Source of the DNA: Soonwooa buanensis | Lineage (GTDB): Bacteria > Bacteroidota > Bacteroidia > Flavobacteriales > Weeksellaceae | NCBI RefSeq assembly: GCF_900167905.1 | Contig: NZ_FUYZ01000001.1 | Location: 434,001-498,000 of the forward strand | Reading direction: 5' to 3' | Length of the DNA: 64,000 nucleotides | Shown: one piece after another, positions 35,351 through 45,056 of the stretch | How positions within the stretch are numbered: the first letter of the stretch is position 1 | How the letters are laid out: each line of letters starts with the position of its first letter | Position numbers and translations under genes: made by a program | The notes under the pieces: model-generated | Told to the model about the DNA's origin: nothing | The model's database searches: none | What the model saw: the letters and a program-made list of their open reading frames with translations, nothing else

Positions 35351-38300
35351 ATGTTCCTCAATTGCCATACCTATCATAGCCTTCGTTATGGGACTATTTC
35401 TGTTGAAGAATTGGTTGATTTGGCTATGGATTATAAGCTGAAAGTTCTTGCGCTAACTGATATTAATACCGTAACGGGAATCTATCAGTTTTATAAACTG
35501 TGTGAAGATAAAGGCATTAAACCTATCGTAGGCGTTGATGTCAGAGTTGAAAATGAGCAGTATTATATATGCTTAGCTAAGAACCCAAAAGGGATTGGTG
35601 AGGTCAACAGACTTTTGACTGATTATAATTGTGAAGGCATTTCAATTCCGAAGGCAAATCCTAACCTGGAAAATTGTTTTGTGATTTACTCCTTGAAGAA
35701 TATTCCTGAAAAATTAAAGGAACACGAATTTATAGGCATCAGGCAGGATGAATTAAACCTTTTAATTAAACCTGAGTTGAAACCATTAATTCATAAAATG
35801 GTTATTCTACATCCGGTAACCTTTAAAACTGATAAACATGATGAACAGTATCAACTTCATAAAGTATTACGGGCAATTGATGGTAACGTCCTGTTGACAA
35901 AATTAAAAGAGAATGATTATTGTAAAAGCGATGAAACGTTCATCAACAAAAAACTGTTGTTGAATAAATACAGTGATTTTCCTGAAATTATTGAGAACAC
36001 CAAATTCATCGTAGATGAAAGCAGCTTTGATTTTGATTTTAAAACACCTAAGAATAAAAAGCATTATACAGACAGTAAAGAGAGTGATTTTAAATTATTA
36101 TCAAAGCTGGCTTATGAAGGTCTGGTCAGAAGATATCCGGATGAGAATAATCAGGCTGTTGAAAGGGTTAAAAAAGAATTGACCGTCATTGATCAATTGA
36201 ATTTCTGCGGTTATTTTTTGATTACCTGGGATATTATTCAATACAGTAATCGAATGGGATTTATGCATGTCGGAAGAGGTAGCGGAGCCAACAGCATTGT
36301 TGCTTACTGCTTAGGAATCTCTGACATTTGCCCTTTAGAATTGGATTTGTATTTTGAACGGTTCCTCAACCTTAATCGTAAGTCCCCTCCTGACTTCGAC
36401 ATCGATTGGAGCTGGAAGAACCGGGATACGATTCTGGACTATATCTTTAAAAAGTATGGAAAGGATCACGTAGCTTTCTGCGGAACCAATGTGGAATTCA
36501 AAAAAAGATCAAGGTTCAGAGAATTGGGGAAAGTATTCGGCCTTCCAAAAGATGAGCTTGATCAACTGTCTAAAAAACCAAAAGAACAGCACGATCAGAA
36601 TGCTGTGGTTTTGGATATTTATAAATATGAACAGCTCATGATTGGCTTTCCTAACCAGAGAAGTATGCATTCCTGCGGCATACTTATTTCTGAAGAACCT
36701 ATTACCAATTATTCTGCCTTGGAATTTCCGCCAAAGGAATTTCCTATCGTACAGTTCGATATGCATACCGCTGAAGAAATTGGTCTGGAAAAGTTTGATA
36801 TCCTTTCGCAAAGGGGCCTGGGAACGATTAAAGATACTGTAAACCTGATTGAGGAAAAGAGAGGGATTACTGTCGATATTGAAGATACAACGATTTCAAA
36901 GAATGAAGAAAAATGCAATGAGTTTCTGAGTATTGGAAAAACGATAGGTTGCTTTTATATTGAATCGCCTGCGATGCGCGGATTATTGCGGAGGCTGAAA
37001 TGCGACAATTACAAAGTATTGGTTGCAGCCTCTTCTATTATTCGTCCGGGCGTTGCACAAAGCGGTATGATGCGGGAGTATATTTTCCGCCATAACCATC
37101 CTGGTCAGTTTGAATATTTTCATGAAGTCTTTGAAAAGGAACTGGGCGAAACCTATGGTATTATGGTCTACCAGGAAGATGTCATCAAAATTGCTCTTCA
37201 TTATGGAGGAATATCTGCTGAAAATGGTGATGTTCTGCGTAGGGCGATGAGCGGGAAAGGAAGATCGCTGTCAGCTTTGCAACAATTAAAAGATGATTTT
37301 TTTAAATCCTGTAAGAAAAAAGGTCATCCTGAGCAGCTCTCTCAGGAGGTCTATCGACAGATCGAATCTTTCGCGGGGTATTCTTTTTGTAAAGCCCATT
37401 CAGCTTCCTACGCGGTGGAAAGCTATCAGAGTCTTTATTTAAAAGCGTACTACCCTATTGAGTTTATGGTCTCTGCGATTAATAATGGCGGTGGCTTTTA
37501 CAGAACAGAAGTCTATGTCCATGAAGCCAAAATGGCTGGTGCTAAAATTCATAATCCTTGTGTTAACCTCAGCGAATTTCATACAACATTATATGGAACT
37601 GATGTCTATTTGGGATTGATGCATATTGAAAGACTTGAAGCAGCTGCTAAGTTATTGATTACTGAAGAAAGGAAAAAAAATGGTGATTATAAATCATTGG
37701 AGGACTTTGTAAAAAGAATTCATATTGGCATAGAAACATTACAGATATTGATTTTTGTCGGGGCTTTCAGATTCACGGGCAAGCAGAAACATGAGCTACT
37801 CATTGAAGCCAGATTTCTTTTGTCTAAGAATCAATATAAAACTAAGATGATCTCTTTATTTGAAGAACCTCAAAAAGACTATCAGTTACCTGTCATCGAA
37901 AGAAATCCTTTTGAAGATGCTTTTGACGAATTGGAAATATTAGGCTTCCCTGTTTCTTATTCCATTTTCGATTTACTGAAGATCAAATACAGAGGCGATG
38001 TGATGGTTAAAGATCTTTTGAAGCACCATAAGAAGCAGGTGAGAATGTTAGCTTATCTGATCTCAAGAAAACACGTTCCGATTAAAAATAAATATGAAAA
38101 TAGAGATGATATGTATTTCGGAACCTGGATCGATGCAGAAGGTCAGTATTTTGATACCGCACATTTTCCTGACAGCCTTTCGAAGTTTCCTTTTAAAGAG
38201 GGTGGAATTTATCTTTTATTGGGAACGGTTGAAGTAGATTACCACTTTCCTACTGTTACTATTATTAAAATGGAAAAGATGCCGCTTATTGCAGATCCCA

Positions 38301-38437
38301 GATATTCAAAGGATGAGGAAAAAGCGAAGGAAGTTGAAAATAATCTTCGTGAAGATGTCAGCTTAACTTTCAGGAAGCCTTATCCTCAAGAACATGAAAT
38401 TAAAATCCCTAGACTGCAAATGTCATCTGAAACATAA
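35351..38437 (+). CDS. dnaE2: DNA polymerase III alpha subunit, DnaE2-like (error-prone type)
   Basis: A 1028-residue C-family polymerase. The PHP domain opens with MFLNCHTYHSLRYGTISVEE. The polymerase domain has PPDFDIDWSWKNRD with catalytic aspartates, and FDILSQRGLGTI. It is shorter than the replicative DnaE (about 1150 or more residues) and lies in an operon with dinB behind a LexA-like repressor, which points to the mutasome polymerase rather than the replicative one. No imuB gene is present; DinB takes that place. A MISLFEE segment near residue 840 may bind the clamp. Confidence 0.88.
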   Translation: MFLNCHTYHSLRYGTISVEELVDLAMDYKLKVLALTDINTVTGIYQFYKLCEDKGIKPIVGVDVRVENEQYYICLAKNPKGIGEVNRLLTDYNCEGISIPKANPNLENCFVIYSLKNIPEKLKEHEFIGIRQDELNLLIKPELKPLIHKMVILHPVTFKTDKHDEQYQLHKVLRAIDGNVLLTKLKENDYCKSDETFINKKLLLNKYSDFPEIIENTKFIVDESSFDFDFKTPKNKKHYTDSKESDFKLLSKLAYEGLVRRYPDENNQAVERVKKELTVIDQLNFCGYFLITWDIIQYSNRMGFMHVGRGSGANSIVAYCLGISDICPLELDLYFERFLNLNRKSPPDFDIDWSWKNRDTILDYIFKKYGKDHVAFCGTNVEFKKRSRFRELGKVFGLPKDELDQLSKKPKEQHDQNAVVLDIYKYEQLMIGFPNQRSMHSCGILISEEPITNYSALEFPPKEFPIVQFDMHTAEEIGLEKFDILSQRGLGTIKDTVNLIEEKRGITVDIEDTTISKNEEKCNEFLSIGKTIGCFYIESPAMRGLLRRLKCDNYKVLVAASSIIRPGVAQSGMMREYIFRHNHPGQFEYFHEVFEKELGETYGIMVYQEDVIKIALHYGGISAENGDVLRRAMSGKGRSLSALQQLKDDFFKSCKKKGHPEQLSQEVYRQIESFAGYSFCKAHSASYAVESYQSLYLKAYYPIEFMVSAINNGGGFYRTEVYVHEAKMAGAKIHNPCVNLSEFHTTLYGTDVYLGLMHIERLEAAAKLLITEERKKNGDYKSLEDFVKRIHIGIETLQILIFVGAFRFTGKQKHELLIEARFLLSKNQYKTKMISLFEEPQKDYQLPVIERNPFEDAFDELEILGFPVSYSIFDLLKIKYRGDVMVKDLLKHHKKQVRMLAYLISRKHVPIKNKYENRDDMYFGTWIDAEGQYFDTAHFPDSLSKFPFKEGGIYLLLGTVEVDYHFPTVTIIKMEKMPLIADPRYSKDEEKAKEVENNLREDVSLTFRKPYPQEHEIKIPRLQMSSET

Positions 38438-38519
38438 AAAAATAAGCTGTTTGGAAAGAAAAGCCTTGATTTTATAACATCAATTTGATATATTTAGCTT
38501 TAATTCCATTAATCATTAT

Positions 38520-39365
38520 ATGAAGGATATACTTTCATTATTTAATGTTTCAAGCGAAAATTCCTTTTATGTTTCTGCAGGGAATTCTCTTGGTAAGCTT
38601 CCACAAAAGCCATTTAGAATGAATTTTTTCAATGTATGTTTATGTCTAGAGGGAAGTACAGTTGTTGAAATTGACAATATAAAGTTTACTTTTCAAAAGA
38701 ATTCTTTGCTTACCTCATCTCCTAACACTACAGTAAGATTTATTAGTCAGAGTGATAACTTTAAAATGAAGTTACTTTTTTTTGAGAAAAACTTTCTCTT
38801 AAAAAATATATCAAATCCTTTTATTGTAGAAAAAAGCTCATTATTTAAAAATCATTCATACAATATTATTAATCTCAGTGACGATAAATCCACAGAACTC
38901 ATCAAACTACTTAATTATCTCAAAGAAAAATCATCTTCAGACAGCATGTACAAAGATGAACTTTCAAGAACCATTATCTTTAATATTTTACTTGAAATAG
39001 CAGATTTCATGGATAAGAATTATGATCAAAATTCAAATCCAAAAACCATTTATTACCAATTCTGCCAGTTATTGCAGAAGCATATTAGTAAACAGAAAAA
39101 TGTGCAGTTTTATGCAGACAGCTTATGTATCTCCAATAAGCACTTGATTACAATAATTAAAGAAGCTTCGGGAAAAACACCTCACCAGGTAATGGACGAA
39201 TATCTTTTAAAAGAAGCTTTTTCTCTCTTAGGTAATCCTGATAAAAACATATCTGAAATAGCATTTCAACTTAATTTTAGCGCCGTTTCTTCTTTCGGTC
39301 GTTTCTTTAAAAAACAAACAAATTATTCGCCTGTGGATTATCGCAAAATCCAAAATATTTCCTAA
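38520..39365 (+). CDS. AraC-family transcriptional regulator
   Basis: 281 residues: an N-terminal cupin-like domain (FFNVCLCLEGSTVVEIDN) and a C-terminal HTH_18 at about residues 180-278 with VQFYADSLCISNKHLITIIK and ISEIAFQLNFSAVSSFGRFF. The oleate hydratase gene follows on the same strand after 85 bases, behind its own -7 box. Control of that gene in response to fatty acids is a reasonable guess but is not shown by the sequence. Confidence 0.87.
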   Translation: MKDILSLFNVSSENSFYVSAGNSLGKLPQKPFRMNFFNVCLCLEGSTVVEIDNIKFTFQKNSLLTSSPNTTVRFISQSDNFKMKLLFFEKNFLLKNISNPFIVEKSSLFKNHSYNIINLSDDKSTELIKLLNYLKEKSSSDSMYKDELSRTIIFNILLEIADFMDKNYDQNSNPKTIYYQFCQLLQKHISKQKNVQFYADSLCISNKHLITIIKEASGKTPHQVMDEYLLKEAFSLLGNPDKNISEIAFQLNFSAVSSFGRFFKKQTNYSPVDYRKIQNIS

Positions 39366-39422
39366 GGAATTTAAGTATAATCTATCAGAATTTGGGTGTA
39401 CCAAAAAGCATGTGTCTCGGCT

Positions 39423-39430
39423 TAAATTTG
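39423..39430 (+). promoter_or_regulatory. -7 box of the oleate hydratase gene
   Basis: TAAATTTG matches TAnnTTTG. Transcription would begin near 39437, 14 bases before the ATG at 39451. Confidence 0.5.
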
Positions 39431-39450
39431 TAATAATCTAATTGAATATT

Positions 39451-41400
39451 ATGAAACCAGACACTTCTAAATTCGACAAAGTTTTGAATACTTCCAATCA
39501 AAATGGAAAGTTCATTCATGAACCAGATGCCAGTAAAGAAACTGTAAGAAACACCAAAGAAAAAACTCTTCCTTTTGCGGATCAGATTGGTAACTATCAA
39601 CGAAACAAAGCCATCCCTTTACAATCTTTTGACGATAGTAAAGTATACATTGTAGGAGGTGGTATTGCAGGTCTATCTGCGGCATATTATTTTATTCGTG
39701 ATGGTAAAATCCCCGCTGAAAACATTACATTTATCGAGCAGCTGCATGTAGAAGGCGGGTCTATGGATGGTGCAGGAAATGAAGAAGATGGATATATCAT
39801 CAGAGGCGGACGTGAAATGGATTTTACCTACGAAAATTTATGGGATATGTTTCAGGATATTCCTGCAACAGAATTACCAGAGCCCTACTCTGTCTTAGAC
39901 GAATACCGTTTGGTAAATGACAATGACCCCAATTATTCTATTGCCAGATTGATTCATAACAAAGGATCTATCAAAGATTTCAGTAAATTTGGCTTGAATA
40001 AGAAAGATCAGTTATCTATCGTTAAATTGCTTCTTAAAAAGAAAGAAGAACTGGACGATATTACAATTGAACAATATTTCAGTCAGACATTTTTAGACAG
40101 CAATTTCTGGTTTTTCTGGAGAACTATGTTTGCATTTGAAAACTGGCACAGCTTGTTAGAATGTAAGTTGTATATGCACCGATTTTTACATGCAATTGAT
40201 GGGATGAGGGATTTTTCATGTTTGGTTTTTCCCAAATACAATCAATATGATACCTATATTAAGCCCTTGCGTGAATTCTTACAAAAAAAAGGTGTACAGC
40301 TTCAATTTAATACCTTGGTGAAAGATCTTGAAATCCACAATGACATTTCAGGAAAAGTTGTAACAGGTTTAATAACTGATCAAAACGGAAAAGATACAGT
40401 CATTCCGGTCACCGAAAAAGATTACGTTATTGTGACTACAGGATCTATGACGGAAGATACAGCCTATGGAAATAATACAACAGTTCCTGTTTTAAGCGTA
40501 GACAATAGTACAAGCGGCATGAGTCCCGGATGGAAACTATGGAAAAATCTTGCAGCCAAATCCGAAGTTTTTGGAAAACCTGAAAAATTCTGCGGCAATA
40601 TCCAAAGATCCGCATGGGAATCTGCAACTTTAACATGTCGTCCATCTGCCTTTACAGAGAAACTAAAAGAATACACAGTCAATGATCCCTACTCCGGCAA
40701 AACAGCCACGGGAGGAATTGTCACCATTACCGATTCTAATTGGCTGATGAGTTTTACCTGCAATCGCCAACCGCATTTTCCGACACAGCCTGATGACATA
40801 CTCGTAATTTGGGTATATGCTCTATTTATGGATAAAGAGGGAAACTACATCAAAAAAGCAATGCCGGCATGTACAGGTAATGAAATTTTAAGCGAACTCT
40901 GTTATCATATGGGCATTGAAGACCAAATAGATAATGTAATAGAAAATACGATTGTACGCACAGCGTTTATGCCTTACATCACTTCCATGTTCATGCCCCG
41001 AGCAGCCGGAGATCGTCCTAGAGTTGTTCCAGAAGGAAGTAAAAACTTAGGTCTGGTCGGTCAATTTGTAGAAACGAACAATGACATCATTTTTACTATG
41101 GAAAGTTCAGTTCGCACAGCAAGACTTGCAGTATATGAATTATTAAACCTGAACAAGCAAGTTCCTGATATCAACCCTTTACAATACGATATCCGCCAGC
41201 TAATTAAAGCAGCTTCAACTTTAAATGATGATCAGCCTTTCGTTGGAGAAAACCTCTTGAGAAAAGTTTTGAAGGGAACTTATTTTGAACATATCTTACC
41301 CCAGATTCAAGAGGAAGAAGAGCACGAATCTTTTTTACAGGAACAATATGGTAAGTTTAAGGATTGGTTAAGAGAGATCAAAGATAGATTTGAAAAATAA
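39451..41400 (+). CDS. ohyA: oleate hydratase (MCRA family)
   Basis: A 649-residue FAD-dependent hydratase that adds water to the cis-9 double bond of oleic acid, giving 10-hydroxystearate. The N-terminal dinucleotide fold is [17 protein letters not shown], followed by [10 protein letters not shown] and [15 protein letters not shown], typical of the family. The ATG at 39451 is chosen over a TTG at 39442. In Gram-positive bacteria the enzyme detoxifies host unsaturated fatty acids. An AraC gene stands directly upstream and a strong terminator directly downstream. Confidence 0.95.
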   Translation: MKPDTSKFDKVLNTSNQNGKFIHEPDASKETVRNTKEKTLPFADQIGNYQRNKAIPLQSFDDSKVYIVGGGIAGLSAAYYFIRDGKIPAENITFIEQLHVEGGSMDGAGNEEDGYIIRGGREMDFTYENLWDMFQDIPATELPEPYSVLDEYRLVNDNDPNYSIARLIHNKGSIKDFSKFGLNKKDQLSIVKLLLKKKEELDDITIEQYFSQTFLDSNFWFFWRTMFAFENWHSLLECKLYMHRFLHAIDGMRDFSCLVFPKYNQYDTYIKPLREFLQKKGVQLQFNTLVKDLEIHNDISGKVVTGLITDQNGKDTVIPVTEKDYVIVTTGSMTEDTAYGNNTTVPVLSVDNSTSGMSPGWKLWKNLAAKSEVFGKPEKFCGNIQRSAWESATLTCRPSAFTEKLKEYTVNDPYSGKTATGGIVTITDSNWLMSFTCNRQPHFPTQPDDILVIWVYALFMDKEGNYIKKAMPACTGNEILSELCYHMGIEDQIDNVIENTIVRTAFMPYITSMFMPRAAGDRPRVVPEGSKNLGLVGQFVETNNDIIFTMESSVRTARLAVYELLNLNKQVPDINPLQYDIRQLIKAASTLNDDQPFVGENLLRKVLKGTYFEHILPQIQEEEEHESFLQEQYGKFKDWLREIKDRFEK

Positions 41401-41408
41401 TTAAAAGT

Positions 41409-41437
41409 AAAAAGAGAATACGTTGTATTCTCTTTTT
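41409..41437 (+). terminator. intrinsic terminator of oleate hydratase
   Basis: Arms AAAAAGAGAATAC and GTATTCTCTTTTT with a three-base loop and a trailing T-rich run, nine bases after the stop codon. Confidence 0.9.
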
Positions 41438-41497
41438 ATTTTTAACCCTTCATCGCATAGCGCTAATGATCCCATTAAAGTATATTGTCACCATTAT

Positions 41498-41771
41498 TTA
41501 TTTCTTTAATATTTTAAAACTTTTTTCTTTTCCAACAATCATGACAGAAAGAATATACATCCCTGTTTTCAAAGACTTGGTAGAAACTTCCAGATTTTTG
41601 CTTTTTGGTAGAAACTCCAACACTTTCTGCCCGGACAAGGAAGCAATCTTTATCTTTTGAATGGATTGTTCGGATGAGACATAAAGTTGGTCGTCTACAG
41701 GATTGAATTTTGCAAATGAATCTTCTTTTACGGATAGCACCTGATTATCGTGAACCTCCAAACAATAACTC
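41498..41771 (-). pseudogene. orphan T9SS type A sorting domain (C-terminal fragment)
   Basis: The minus strand encodes a typical type IX secretion sorting domain: FNPVDDQLYVSS, IQKIKIASLSGQKVLEF, LKTGMYILSVMIVGKEKSFK and a basic IL-KK end. Nothing upstream belongs to a secreted protein: the frame runs back into the palindromic terminator at 41772-41811. It is the tail of a lost surface or secreted protein. A short independent protein with no signal peptide would not be secreted. Confidence 0.65.
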
Positions 41772-41811
41772 AAAATTAAAAAGAGACGCATATGCGTCTC
41801 TTTTTAATTTT
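41772..41811. terminator. 40-base perfect palindrome, bidirectional terminator
   Basis: Two 20-base arms meet with no unpaired centre; the core is GAGACGCATATGCGTCTC, flanked by A5 and T5 runs. It begins 17 bases past the stop of the small Lmo0937-type gene and works as its terminator on the minus strand. Confidence 0.8.
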
Positions 41812-41828
41812 AATGTTCTATAATTAAT

Positions 41829-42044
<216 letters not shown>

Positions 42045-42178
42045 TTAAACTCATTACCATATAAAATATTTTGTTTCTGGGTGGTCAGATATTTGTTAAG
42101 TTATTTTATAAATGAGAGCCAAATTGAATGGAATTAAATTTTCTTATCTACATTTTCATAACACCAAATAATTATATT

Positions 42179-42727
42179 ATGTCACAAAAAATTGCAATAT
42201 TAGCAACACACGGATTTGAAGAGAGTGAATTGAAATCTCCAAAAGAGCATTTGGAAAAACAAGGATGGACAGCTCATATTATAAGTCCTGAAGCAGGAAC
42301 AATTAAAGCATGGGCAGAAAAAGACTGGGGAAAAGAATATTCTGTGGATAAAACTTTGGACGAAGTTGATGCTTCCGAATATGATGCACTTGTTTTACCC
42401 GGCGGCGTTATTAATCCAGACCAGTTAAGAACTAATGAAAAAGCCATATCATTTGTACAGGATTTTTTCAGACAGCATAAACCTGTAGCTGCAATCTGTC
42501 ACGGTCCACAGGTTCTCATTAGCGCAGGAGCAGTAAATGGAAGAAAAATGACTTCTGTAAAATCAGTAAGTATCGATTTGAAAAATGCAGGTGCTATTTG
42601 GGAAGATAGCGAAGTTGTAACTGACAGTGGACTTGTAACCAGTCGTACACCAAAGGATCTTCCTGCTTTCAATGATAAAATCGTTGAAGAAATAAAAGAA
42701 GGTCGTCACGGAAACCAGTATATTTAA
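42179..42727 (+). CDS. DJ-1/PfpI-family protein (YhbO type)
   Basis: 182 residues from the ATG at 42179 (MSQKIAILATHGFEESEL); a longer start at 42128 is not needed. The nucleophile elbow is AAICHGPQVL with cysteine near position 105, and LVLPGGVINPDQLR and LVTSRTPKDLPAFN are typical of the PfpI/YhbO branch. These proteins repair or remove glyoxal-type damage or act as general stress proteins; early protease claims are disputed. It is a single gene with its own terminator. Confidence 0.92.
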   Translation: MSQKIAILATHGFEESELKSPKEHLEKQGWTAHIISPEAGTIKAWAEKDWGKEYSVDKTLDEVDASEYDALVLPGGVINPDQLRTNEKAISFVQDFFRQHKPVAAICHGPQVLISAGAVNGRKMTSVKSVSIDLKNAGAIWEDSEVVTDSGLVTSRTPKDLPAFNDKIVEEIKEGRHGNQYI

Positions 42728-42752
42728 AAAATCTACATTTATTTTCTACAAA

Positions 42753-42788
42753 AAAATACATCTCATTCTTTCCAATGGGATGTATTTT
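42753..42788. terminator. terminator between the PfpI and DUF421 genes
   Basis: 14-base arms with one mismatch (AAAATACATCTCAT and ATGGGATGTATTTT) and an eight-base loop. It lies between converging genes and can serve both. Confidence 0.8.
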
Positions 42789-42828
42789 CATTTAATAATC
42801 AAGCTAAGAAATTGGTCTATATATTTAT

Positions 42829-43518
42829 CTAAGTAATTCTTTTTCTATTTATCGCTTCGACCCAATGAAACTTTCCACAGTTTTTGCAGCTCTTCTCAGA
42901 ATTACTATTTTTCAATTCGGTATATCCGCAAAACATGCAGGAATAGTGTTTTTCCACAGTAAAATCCTTTGTACAATTCTCCAAAGAATTCAATAAGACT
43001 GGCAAACCATATTTGACCTCGTGGTCTTCATAGTAAAATACGCTTATTTCTCCGGAGGTTTCTTCAACAGCCTGTTTTATCTGCCCAAGATGCGAAATTC
43101 CTTTCAATCTTAATTCAGCAAAAAATTCATCACTACCTAAGTTTTCTTTTTTAAAGTTTTGAATTGCAAATACGCCATCTTCAATCAAAACAATAGGTTG
43201 ACCTTCCAGAAGGATTTCCATATTTTTAGATTTTCCGCTGAAGAAAATCAAAGTCGAATACAATGCAATAATTATTACAAAAACTACAAGGGACGATAAT
43301 AATCCTACTTCACGGTAGAACATAGGATCTCCTGCTGCTGAACCTAACCCAATAATGACCACTAATTCGAAAATCGATAACTGCTTGACTCCTCTTTTAC
43401 CTAAAACTCTAATCCCAATAATAATGGCAATAAACATCAATAAAGTTCGAAAGACAATTTGAAATAAAAAATCCCAGCTTTCAGATCCCATCCAGAGCTC
43501 TTTCCAATCTATTTGCAT
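42829..43518 (-). CDS. DUF421 (YetF-like) membrane protein with a C-terminal zinc ribbon
   Basis: 229 residues. The first 85 hold three membrane helices (QIVFRTLLMFIAIIIGIRVL, then LSIFELVVIIGLGSAAGDP and a third). The cytoplasmic DUF421 domain follows, with LEGQPIVLIEDG and LRLKGISHLGQIKQAV. An extra C-terminal part holds CxxC pairs, CMFCGYTEL and CKNCGKFHW, forming a likely zinc ribbon. The family's function is unclear; in Bacillus, YetF relatives affect spores and stress. The region 43519-43736 upstream shows no gene. Confidence 0.87.
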   Translation of the reverse strand: MQIDWKELWMGSESWDFLFQIVFRTLLMFIAIIIGIRVLGKRGVKQLSIFELVVIIGLGSAAGDPMFYREVGLLSSLVVFVIIIALYSTLIFFSGKSKNMEILLEGQPIVLIEDGVFAIQNFKKENLGSDEFFAELRLKGISHLGQIKQAVEETSGEISVFYYEDHEVKYGLPVLLNSLENCTKDFTVEKHYSCMFCGYTELKNSNSEKSCKNCGKFHWVEAINRKRIT

Positions 43519-43736
43519 AAATCATTATTTTATTTTATAGTTTTCAGGAAAAAGCCTTTTGAGCTGAAAACAAGGCTCTTATGTGGATAATCAAAGATTG
43601 TAAGGTAACGTTTTGGTAACGGTGCTTATTGCTTTGCTTTTCAATACGTTTCCGTTAGCTCATAGCAAATATACGAAATTTATGTTTCTTCAAAACAATT
43701 AAACAGTTTTAATTGTGTTGGGATTGCAGGATAAGA

Positions 43737-43761
43737 CAAAAGGGCTTTTAAAGCCCTTTTG
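43737..43761. terminator. palindromic terminator after the rteC remnant
   Basis: A 25-base palindrome with arms CAAAAGGGCTTT and AAAGCCCTTTTG and one central base. It starts four bases past the rteC remnant stop. A T-run is inside the stem in both directions. Confidence 0.65.
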
Positions 43762-43764
43762 TTG

Positions 43765-44274
43765 TTATATCCCGTCCTGTTCGTCCATTCTTTTGGTAAG
43801 GCTTTCTTTTAGTTCATCTAAAAACTTTGTCCTGTTTATTTTTCGGGCTTTAAGTTCCAAAAACGTATGGTAGAAATCGCCTAAATCAACATTGAATGTT
43901 CTTTCAAATACTGTTACAATAGGCTTAATATCTACGTTGCCGTTATTAAATATCCCTTGCGAATGCAGAGCGTAAATCAATTCTGTCAATGCTGATTTGT
44001 TCCCTGTCCAATTCAGTTTTGTTGGGTTTTTGGGACTATCATTGACAGCCGTTTTGAACAACTGATTTTCGAGGTATTCCTCTATCAAATCGTTAGCAAT
44101 AATCTTGGCTACTTTGTAATCGTGGGAAGTATTAAAATTGTGGTCGGTTTCAAAATAGTAGGTATCTAAACCCAATTTAATATTGTGCCTGCCACGCAGA
44201 AAATAGGTTTCATCAAGGTGAGTGCTTTCCGTTCGGTAATAGCTGTAAAGTATAAATTTTGTTGTGAAAATGTT
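43765..44274 (-). pseudogene. rteC: RteC-like conjugative element regulator, C-terminal part
   Basis: The minus-strand frame is open from 44274 and reads NIFTTKFILYSYYRTESTHL, then DETYFLRGRHNIKLGLDTYY, to the stop at 43765. This is the C-terminal half of RteC, which in CTnDOT-type elements controls excision in response to tetracycline signals. No start codon exists upstream before the TAG at 44275. About 100 N-terminal residues are missing. It marks one edge of the decayed conjugative element that also holds mobA, mobB and traA. Confidence 0.78.
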
Positions 44275-44332
44275 CTATAGGAATTATCTCATTGATTATA
44301 AATTGTTTTAAAATCTGTGATACAAAATAAAA

Positions 44333-44379
44333 GTATACAAATATACTATTTTTTAATTTAAAATAGTATATTTGTATGC
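44333..44379. promoter_or_regulatory. near-perfect inverted-repeat promoter of the carotenoid operon
   Basis: Two 20-base arms (44333-44352 and 44360-44379; one mismatch) flank a seven-base spacer TTAATTT. Each arm contains a TATATTTG -7 box pointing away from the centre: plus strand at 44367-44374, minus strand at 44338-44345. The plus box predicts a start near 44381, 13 bases before the marR ATG. The minus box points to the rteC remnant. The dyad is a good site for a dimeric MarR protein. Confidence 0.75.
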
Positions 44380-44393
44380 TAATATAATTCAAA

Positions 44394-45056
44394 ATGAACT
44401 ATAACCTGATTAAAGATATACTTGATTTGTTCGTGGAATTTGAGAACCAAAACCCTGGTCTGAATAAATCGGCAGTTACTATCGATGATTTCAAAAAATG
44501 GATCGTTATAAATTACAATGCCGAAGACTTAACTACCGAACCAAACTGGGAAGGAAAAGAGAAGGGACGAAGTCCCGAAAGTGTCATTAATACGCTGATC
44601 GTGCATATGAACCGCTATGCCAAAAGCTATTCAAGGTCGGCAATTTTCGGGTCGGATTTTTCTTCGCAGGAAGATTTTATTTACCTCATCAATCTCAAAG
44701 CATTTGGCGATATGACAAAAATGGACCTGATAAAAAAGAACGTTCACGAAAAGCCTGTCGGAATGCAGATCATCAATCGCTTAATTTCAAAAGGATGGGT
44801 AAACCAAATGGCCTCGGAAATTGATAAAAGAAGTAAGGTTTTGAAAATTACGGACAGAGGTATTCAGGTTTTGGATAAGCAAATGGATAAAATCAGAAAA
44901 GCAACTGAAATTGTAACAGGAGATTTGACCCAAAATGAAAAAATGGAACTAATCCGCTTGCTCAATAAGCTCAATGACTTTCATAAGTCGATTTATGACA
45001 AAAATATAGAACCAGAATATTTATTGGAAAAAGCCTTAAAAAATACAAACTTATGA
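44394..45056 (+). CDS. MarR-family transcriptional regulator
   Basis: 220 residues with a winged helix of MarR type at about residues 100-170 ([20 protein letters not shown], then [34 protein letters not shown]). The N-terminal 90 residues ([13 protein letters not shown]) add a helical part not found in the shortest MarR proteins. It overlaps crtI by four bases, so it is expressed with the carotenoid genes, and probably controls them through the dyad just upstream. Confidence 0.88.
   Translation: MNYNLIKDILDLFVEFENQNPGLNKSAVTIDDFKKWIVINYNAEDLTTEPNWEGKEKGRSPESVINTLIVHMNRYAKSYSRSAIFGSDFSSQEDFIYLINLKAFGDMTKMDLIKKNVHEKPVGMQIINRLISKGWVNQMASEIDKRSKVLKITDRGIQVLDKQMDKIRKATEIVTGDLTQNEKMELIRLLNKLNDFHKSIYDKNIEPEYLLEKALKNTNL

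Noticed and set aside
43590-43640. Attachment site with repeated GGTAACG
   Set aside because: The two short GGTAACG repeats are next to each other, and no matching copy was seen at the other side of the conjugative remnant, so att status cannot be supported.
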